In this document: positions 34,682 through 39,181 of the stretch, piece after piece
Numbering within the stretch: the first letter of the stretch is position 1
How the letters are laid out: each line of letters begins with the position of its first letter
Assembly: GCF_030385785.1 (NCBI RefSeq)
Contig: NZ_JAUEDK010000040.1
Coordinates: 1 to 39,181, forward strand
Length of the DNA stretch: 39,181 nt
Reading direction: 5' to 3'
Source: Crenobacter oryzisoli
GTDB lineage: Bacteria; Pseudomonadota; Gammaproteobacteria; Burkholderiales; Chromobacteriaceae
Program-made: the position numbers and the translations under genes
Notes under the pieces: model-generated
Seen by the model: only the letters and a program-made list of their open reading frames with translations
The model's database searches: none
What the model was told of the DNA's origin: nothing

Positions 34682-35231
34682 GCGCTTTCAACTCAGAGGT
34701 ATGCTATTTGGACTCGCGCTGGGTGCCGTAAGTTGTGCCGCGTTGGCGGCGCCCTGGGTCGACGTCGATACGGACGCGCTGACGCTGACCGTCTACACGA
34801 GCGACGGGCGCGAGCTCGCACGCTTCAACGATATCTCGATCGGGCGCGACGGCGTCGCGGCACTGCACTACCATGGCGACGAGAGCACACCGCGCGGTAA
34901 CTATCATATCGTCGCGATCAGGCCTTCGCCGCTGTTTGGCACCTTCATGCTCCTCGACTATCCGCGCCCGGAACACGCAAGCCTCGCCTTCGATGCCGGG
35001 CGCATCGATGCGGCAACGCGTGACGCGATCTTTAATGCCGACAAGGAGGATCTCATGCCGCCACAGGATACCGTGCTCGGCGGGGAGATCGGCATCCACG
35101 GGATCGGGCACGATAGTCTGTTCATTCACACGCTCTACAACTGGACCAACGGCTGCGTCGCGCTCACTAATCGTCAGATCAATCGGTTGGCGCGGCTAGT
35201 GCGCCCCGGCGTGGCGGTCATCATCCACTGA
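34680..35231 (+). CDS. L,D-transpeptidase family protein (YkuD fold), exported
   Basis: This 183-residue protein has a signal peptide (LFGLALGAVSCAALAAP) and a YkuD-type catalytic segment: GNYHIVAIRPSPLFGTFMLL, then EIGIHGIGHDSLFIHTLYNW and TNGCVALTNRQINRLARLV. His (about 139) and Cys (about 157) in IHG and NGC form the catalytic pair; SHGC is altered to TNGC, as in some YafK/YcfS relatives. Such enzymes form 3-3 crosslinks in peptidoglycan or attach proteins to it. The start is ATG with AGGG about 8 bases upstream. It diverges from a decayed L,D-transpeptidase with overlapping 5' ends, and is followed by an IS5 fragment. Confidence 0.82.
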   Translation: MRFQLRGMLFGLALGAVSCAALAAPWVDVDTDALTLTVYTSDGRELARFNDISIGRDGVAALHYHGDESTPRGNYHIVAIRPSPLFGTFMLLDYPRPEHASLAFDAGRIDAATRDAIFNADKEDLMPPQDTVLGGEIGIHGIGHDSLFIHTLYNWTNGCVALTNRQINRLARLVRPGVAVIIH

Positions 35232-35334
35232 ACTGGCTCCCGCCGTGACGGCCTGACGCCATCCGCTACGTAAGGTTTCGGCGGGGGCACCACTAATCGG
35301 TCGGTCCTGAACAATGTTGGCGCTCACTGAATTT

Positions 35335-35655
35335 TGACCCGCGGGCAATTTCAACAGACTCTCGACAAAGCCCATCACCTGGCGAAGGGGCCGGCCGAAC
35401 AGGCACTTGGTGGTGAGGCAGAACAGGATGGCGCCATCGCTCAAAGACGGCGGTCGCCCTGGCTTGCCCTTGGCCTGTCCCTGCCACAGTAAACCCTTGT
35501 CCAACCAGATCATCAATGAGCCTCGGTGCCTGAGGGCGATGTTGTCGCTCTTCCTGTTCGTCGTACGGTACTTGGCGGGTAGTGGCTTACTCACTCGGCA
35601 AGCCTACCGGAGGCTATGCAGGACTGCTGTTTGGAGCGAGTTCTACAGCAGCGCC
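35335..35655 (-). mobile_element. IS5-family transposase N-terminal fragment with element end
   Basis: The minus-strand frame codes KYRTTNRKSDNIALRHRGSL, then MIWLDKGLLWQGQAKGKPGR, DGAILFCLTTKCLFGRPLRQ and VMGFVESLLKLPAG, the first ~85 residues of an IS5-group transposase. A degenerate element end (GGCGCTGCTGTAGAA, read leftward) is at 35641-35655. Homology breaks off at about 35335, where unrelated sequence begins. The start is probably GTG. The sequence is clearly distinct from the copy at 9510. Confidence 0.75.
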
Positions 35656-35712
35656 ATAGAGAAGACATGCAGGTTGGGAAACACAGCCATGCTGTGAGTC
35701 GTCAAGCTCGTC

Positions 35713-35738
35713 AAAGATTCGCCAAATGATTCGCCATG
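35713..35738. repeat. two-half-site repeat, copy 1, at the fic start
   Basis: GATTCGCCA occurs twice with 12-base spacing (35716 and 35728). The second copy runs into the fic start codon. Closely similar copies lie at 37016 and 37095. Confidence 0.5.
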
Positions 35739-37073
35739 CCTCCCTACCACTACACAAGTCCTCACCGGATGACACCTCTGCTGCCATCCGACGTGAGAAT
35801 GGACGAACTACGGCCATTAGCTGCTGAACTCATTGCGCGAGCTAAGGACTTACCGGCTCAAGGCTTACCGCACCTGCGGCTTCTGTTACGAGAAGCCTTA
35901 CGGCCCATGAACTCCTACTACACCAACAAGATTGAAGGCCAGCATACCGAGCCCTTGTTGATCGAGCAGGCCCTCAGGCAGGACTTTTCAGCTAAGCCAG
36001 ACGAGGCCCGTAAGCAGCGGATTGCCATTGCTCATATCGACACTGAGTACTGGGGCGAGGCACAGCTACCGAACTTTGACGGGCAGACGATCTTCTCTGC
36101 TCAATGGGTGCAAGGTATCCACCGACATTTGCATCACCAGTTACTGCCTGAAGACCTGGTTCAGCATGGAGAAGCAAACTCTGACGAGTCGGCAGAACCC
36201 GTTATTCCAGGGGAATACCGGAAGAGAGGGGTAAAGGTGAGGGTTCATATTCCGCCAGACCCTTCCGCTATCCCCAACTTCATGGCGGCATGGGAAAACG
36301 GATACAAACACCAACGGCCAGGTGAATCCGCCGTTATTGCACTCATGGCAGCTCTCCACCGCTTAGCGTGGATTCACCCGTTTGTGGACGGCAACGGTCG
36401 GACAGCTCGCCTACATACGCACCTGGGCTTATCAGCGCTCGGTTTGACTCAAGGGCTTTGGTCCCCCATGCGGGGTTTAGCCCGTCGCCAAAGCGACTAC
36501 TACAGTTACTTGGTCAAGGCCGATAAGGACCGGCAGGGTGACTATGACGGTCGTGGAATACTCACGGAGAAGGGTCCGGTTGAGTTTATACAGTTTCTTA
36601 CCGAAACCTGCCTAGACCAGATCAGATTCATGGACAACATGCTGCGGCTGAATGAGTTTGAAGCACGGTTGAGTCAAATGCTTGCCGCTGAAGCAACCAA
36701 AGAAGCCACTAAGGCCTTGAAAGTCGAGGCAGCCATTCCCCTTGCCTATCTGGGCACGGTGAAAGAAATGGAACGCAGCCGTTTCAAGGGTATGATGGGG
36801 CTAGCTGAACGCACGGCAGATCGAGTGCTGGCTGACTTGTTCAAGCTCGGGATAGTGGCTTCGAGAAGCCCCAAGGGGCCTGTTGAACTCGCCCTGCCCA
36901 TTCATTCCGCTACCTGTTCCCACGACTGTGGCCTGAGGCTGAATCGTCGGTCGAGAGATAAGGGGCTCAAACCTACGCTAGTTTGTCTTGGCCCACAGCA
37001 GGGAACAGAGGCTAAGCAAGATTCGCCAAATGACTCGCCATGGATTGCTACAATCCTTACGTTACAAGCCTGA
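35736..37073 (+). CDS. Fic-domain protein (predicted AMP-transferase), class II type
   Basis: This 445-residue protein has an N-terminal inhibitory helix motif TNKIEG (about 62-67, S/T-x3-E-G) that blocks ATP in class II Fic proteins. The Fic core follows (GIHRHLHHQLLPED, then HPFVDGNGRTAR at about 214-225, all catalytic residues present). A C-terminal winged-helix-like part (MMGLAERTADRVLADLFKLG) comes next. Fic enzymes transfer AMP to target hydroxyls. The last ~55 residues look wrong for the family. In another frame the sequence from 36908 reads RYLFPRLWPEAE before a stop at 36959-36961, the ending I expect, so a small deletion near 36905 has probably shifted the frame and lengthened the protein. 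Confidence 0.85.
   Translation: MPPYHYTSPHRMTPLLPSDVRMDELRPLAAELIARAKDLPAQGLPHLRLLLREALRPMNSYYTNKIEGQHTEPLLIEQALRQDFSAKPDEARKQRIAIAHIDTEYWGEAQLPNFDGQTIFSAQWVQGIHRHLHHQLLPEDLVQHGEANSDESAEPVIPGEYRKRGVKVRVHIPPDPSAIPNFMAAWENGYKHQRPGESAVIALMAALHRLAWIHPFVDGNGRTARLHTHLGLSALGLTQGLWSPMRGLARRQSDYYSYLVKADKDRQGDYDGRGILTEKGPVEFIQFLTETCLDQIRFMDNMLRLNEFEARLSQMLAAEATKEATKALKVEAAIPLAYLGTVKEMERSRFKGMMGLAERTADRVLADLFKLGIVASRSPKGPVELALPIHSATCSHDCGLRLNRRSRDKGLKPTLVCLGPQQGTEAKQDSPNDSPWIATILTLQA
37016..37042. repeat. two-half-site repeat, copy 2
   Basis: GATTCGCCA then GACTCGCCA with 12-base spacing, ending in ATGG. It lies in the 3' end of the fic frame, downstream of the stop expected for the family. Confidence 0.5.
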
Positions 37074-37094
37074 CAGAGGGGAAAACTCCCCAAG

Positions 37095-37120
37095 AAAGAT
37101 TCGCCAAACAACTTGCCAAA
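37095..37120. repeat. two-half-site repeat, copy 3 (degenerate)
   Basis: GATTCGCCA then AACTTGCCA with the same 12-base spacing, 22 bases after the present fic stop. Confidence 0.4.
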
Positions 37121-37159
37121 GCTATCCTATATGGCAAAGAGGCAGGGTGAGCCCCCCTG

Positions 37160-37420
37160 AGACGGGCCAGCCCTTCAGGCGGAATCTGGCCCGCCATTCC
37201 GGCAGCATCGGTGCATCGCCCACCCCATTGTCGATGACCTCGATAGCCCGAATCTCACGGGTTTCGGCGTCGATTGCCAACTGCACTTTACGCCACTGTC
37301 GGCGCTAGTCGGCGCCATGCTGCTTGATCTTTCACTGCCTTCGCCGAGCAGCTTGATGCCGGTGCTGTCGACCAACAGATGCAGGCCCGATCGGTTCGGG
37401 TGGGTCCAATCGAGTGCCTC
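37160..37420 (-). mobile_element. IS5-family transposase, middle fragment with frameshift
   Basis: The minus strand codes GLHLLVDSTGIKLLGEGSE, with the first catalytic Asp in VDSTGIK. It shifts frame and continues near VKDQAAWRRL, then TREIRAIEVIDNGVGDAPML with internal stops. These are the central parts of an IS5-group DDE domain. Neither end of the transposase is present. It cannot be the missing half of the copy at 35335, because order and orientation do not fit a simple split. Confidence 0.7.
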
Positions 37421-37756
37421 AACGGGAAAGTAGGGCTGCCGTCAGACTCATGACAACGTTTTTTGAGCCAACAACACCCAGATGTCCTGCCATCTTGTTG
37501 GCGAGTGACGCAGCTACCACGTTGAACGGGCGCCATGCCTCTCGTCCGTGTCGCCCTTTCCCGAATGACGAAGGGGGGTCTCGGAACGGGCCAGTCTTGT
37601 GCCAGTCTTGGGAGGGACAATGAGTAGGCAGCGGAAACGGGCGAGCGAGACCGGGTGGCCACAGTCCCGGAGGCCCGTCTGCCTACTACTCGCCTGGAAC
37701 GGTGTCACTCATGATGGCCGTTCCCTACTACGGGTCATCCCCGCCGGGTACTACCG
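37421..37756. other. non-coding gap before the right-edge gene
   Basis: No gene is supported. GCCAACAA and TTGTTGGC (about 37468-37503) form an 8-bp dyad, and GTAGGCAG and CTGCCTAC (about 37624-37687) a second one. Either may be a remnant of an insertion end; I see nothing else. Confidence 0.4.
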
Positions 37757-39181
37757 TCAGCCAGCTGACCCGCCCTGTGACTGCTCCTGGTGCAGCTGGA
37801 AATATTCCTCCAGTTCATCCATCAACTGCGCGGGATGCGGCAAGACCGCCTTGTGCGGGTGCCCCTTGAGCGCGTCCTTGATCGCCGGGCTGCAGGTCTC
37901 TTCCAGCCCGAGGACGATATCATGCTTGTCCTTGATGGCGCGGACTTTCCCAAAACGCGCATCGGCGCCGAGAAACAGCAAATCGTAGCGCGCGCCGAAA
38001 CGTTCGCGGAGGGCCTGTTCCTGCTCGGCGGGCACGCCGATCAACAGGGCGCGCAATTTGCGCGGGCCGGCCATGGTCGTCTGCGGGTTGCCTTTGCGCT
38101 CGGCCTGGCTGGCGGGGGGCTGCTTGCCGACCTTGCCACGCCCTTGGCCGGGCGGGGTGGGACGCTCCGCCGCAGGCGCGACGTTGCCCGGCGTTGACCG
38201 CCCCGTCACCGGCGGGCGCTCACGGTGTGGCGCCGCTACCGGCGCCGTGAACGCGGTGCTGAGCTGCTGGGTCATGGCGTCCAGCCGGGCGCGGATGACG
38301 TCGATCTGGGCGCACAATTCCTGGGTGGCCTGTTCCAGCGGGGCCATCTGATTCGCGACGAAAGTGCCCAGTTTCTGCGCGACCTGTAACAGCAAGAGGT
38401 CGGAGAACTGGTCGACTGCCGACGTGAGGGCATCGTGCACTGCCGGTGGGGTACTCGGGGCCACCTCGTGCGCCAGCGTCTCCGGCGTAGCGAGCGGTGC
38501 ACTATTGGTCGGTGCGGCGTCGGCCGGAGTGAACGGGACGTCCGCATCGAGTGCTAGGTCCTGAACGGGGACCGGTGTCGATGAGGCGGATCGGGACGGT
38601 TCCGCCCTGCCCTCACGCGCGGCGTCGGCCTCCGGTGTGGAGTAAGGCAGGGATTGTTGGGGAGGTGTTTCGCTCGCGGTGGCCTCCGCGAGGGGGCGGC
38701 GACCGCGACGGCGCGTTGCCTCCGGCGCCACCGTCGTCTCTTGGCGCAGTGGGGGCACGACCTCCGTGACCGGGATCTCCTGTTGCACCGGTTGGTCGGT
38801 TGGCGGGGTGGTCAGGATCTCCGCCTGGCTAGCCGGGATGGGGGTCGCCTCCTGAGGCGCCAGCGCGGCGGGAGTTAACTTCGCCACCAAGGCGGCCGAG
38901 CGGGGAATCGGTTTATCCGCCAGATCATTGGCTTTGTCGGTCCGAATGTACACCTTGCGGTTGCGGCCGCCTTTCGCGCCTGGCGCCGGCGGGGCCGCTT
39001 GGCTGGTCACGTAGCCTTTTTGGACGAAGTCGACCAGCAAGCGCGAAGTGTAGTCCGGATTCACACCATATTCGCTCGCCAGAACTTGACGGATTTGCGA
39101 CCCTTCCAGCCCCCGCTCTTGGCCGAGTCCGATGAGTTCAAGGAGTTGCCAACGGGAAATGGTTTTATGTGGTTGATTGCG
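37757..39181 (-). CDS. winged-helix / disordered linker / C-terminal domain protein, 5' end outside the window
   Basis: The frame is open to the right edge, so the start is not seen; a GTG or ATG near 39064 would cut into the first domain. The visible N-terminus is a winged-helix-like domain (SRWQLLELIGLGQERGLEGS, then QIRQVLASEYGVNPDYTSRL and LVDFVQKGYV). A ~200-residue Pro/Ala/Thr-rich region follows, probably disordered. Next come a short helix (QFSDLLLLQVAQKLGTFVAN and QELCAQIDVIRARLDAMTQQ, possible coiled coil), a second Pro-rich linker, and a compact C-terminal domain (KLRALLIGVPAEQEQALRER, YDLLFLGADARFGKVRAIKD, AVLPHPAQLMDELEEYF). The last resembles a small Rossmann-like DUF2325-type unit, not firmly. 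DNA binding is inferred. I do not recognise a named family. Confidence 0.75.
   Translation of the reverse strand, partial: RNQPHKTISRWQLLELIGLGQERGLEGSQIRQVLASEYGVNPDYTSRLLVDFVQKGYVTSQAAPPAPGAKGGRNRKVYIRTDKANDLADKPIPRSAALVAKLTPAALAPQEATPIPASQAEILTTPPTDQPVQQEIPVTEVVPPLRQETTVAPEATRRRGRRPLAEATASETPPQQSLPYSTPEADAAREGRAEPSRSASSTPVPVQDLALDADVPFTPADAAPTNSAPLATPETLAHEVAPSTPPAVHDALTSAVDQFSDLLLLQVAQKLGTFVANQMAPLEQATQELCAQIDVIRARLDAMTQQLSTAFTAPVAAPHRERPPVTGRSTPGNVAPAAERPTPPGQGRGKVGKQPPASQAERKGNPQTTMAGPRKLRALLIGVPAEQEQALRERFGARYDLLFLGADARFGKVRAIKDKHDIVLGLEETCSPAIKDALKGHPHKAVLPHPAQLMDELEEYFQLHQEQSQGGSAG

Noticed and set aside
35335-37420. Idea that the two IS5 fragments are halves of one element split by the fic gene
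   Set aside because: Both are on the minus strand, but the N-terminal half lies downstream of the middle part, so a simple insertion cannot explain them.

Overview
The window reads as accessory (island-type) DNA from a Gram-negative proteobacterium. MHS and HisJQMP-type transporters, LysR and Lrp regulators, SlyD and the gene style suggest a beta- or gammaproteobacterium. I lean to a Chromobacteriaceae-like betaproteobacterium but cannot prove it without a search. Most of the window is GC-rich. About 25.2-29.2 kb is clearly AT-richer and carries several broken genes, so the region was assembled in pieces. No rRNA, tRNA or CRISPR array was seen.

Region 1 (1-9.45 kb). A TnpB-like RuvC nuclease fragment is cut by the left edge. 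After an IS5-type end comes a compact minus-strand operon: homoserine dehydrogenase, aldehyde dehydrogenase, a basic-amino-acid ABC importer (ATPase, binding protein, two permeases), a PLP-dependent gamma-lyase and an Lrp regulator. A second Lrp gene and an unrecognised 227-residue gene lie just upstream. The set makes chemical sense as uptake and gamma-cleavage of an arginine-like amino acid to homoserine, then oxidation through aspartate semialdehyde to aspartate. This is the logic described for canavanine gamma-lyase clusters. The block is bounded by two outward-facing IS5-type ends.

Region 2 (9.45-12.9 kb) is a gene graveyard: IS5, VOC, pRiA4b ORF-3, IS630, IS3 and cytochrome c fragments and an orphan group II intron 3' end, followed by one intact AAA-type ATPase with a perfect inverted repeat in its promoter and another IS5 fragment.

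Region 3 (12.9-19.7 kb) holds two transporter/regulator modules. One pairs an MHS-type tricarboxylate symporter with a ModA-like periplasmic protein whose size and context fit aconitate isomerase, divergent from a LysR gene (probable trans-aconitate use). The other is a LysR gene divergent from a DHA1-type MFS exporter.

Region 4 (19.7-24.9 kb) is a copper or heavy-metal block: a SlyD-type PPIase, a small His/Cys-containing membrane protein, a Met-rich periplasmic protein, a DUF2933-type protein, an isoprenylcysteine-methyltransferase-like protein, a DUF5676-type protein and a CopA-type P1B ATPase with a duplicated metal-binding module. Three of these genes overlap or nearly overlap.

Region 5 (24.9-33.2 kb) has a permease remnant, a flavin reductase, a LysR remnant, a two-domain universal stress protein, a broken Fnr-type regulator, an accessory FtsH protease, and a PhoU-like/Pit phosphate transporter pair.

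Region 6 (33.2-39.2 kb) contains a 40-residue membrane protein, a MITE-like element with 19-bp inverted repeats, a broken and an intact L,D-transpeptidase facing apart, IS5 fragments, a Fic protein gene associated with three copies of a two-half-site repeat, and a winged-helix/disordered/C-terminal-domain protein cut by the right edge.
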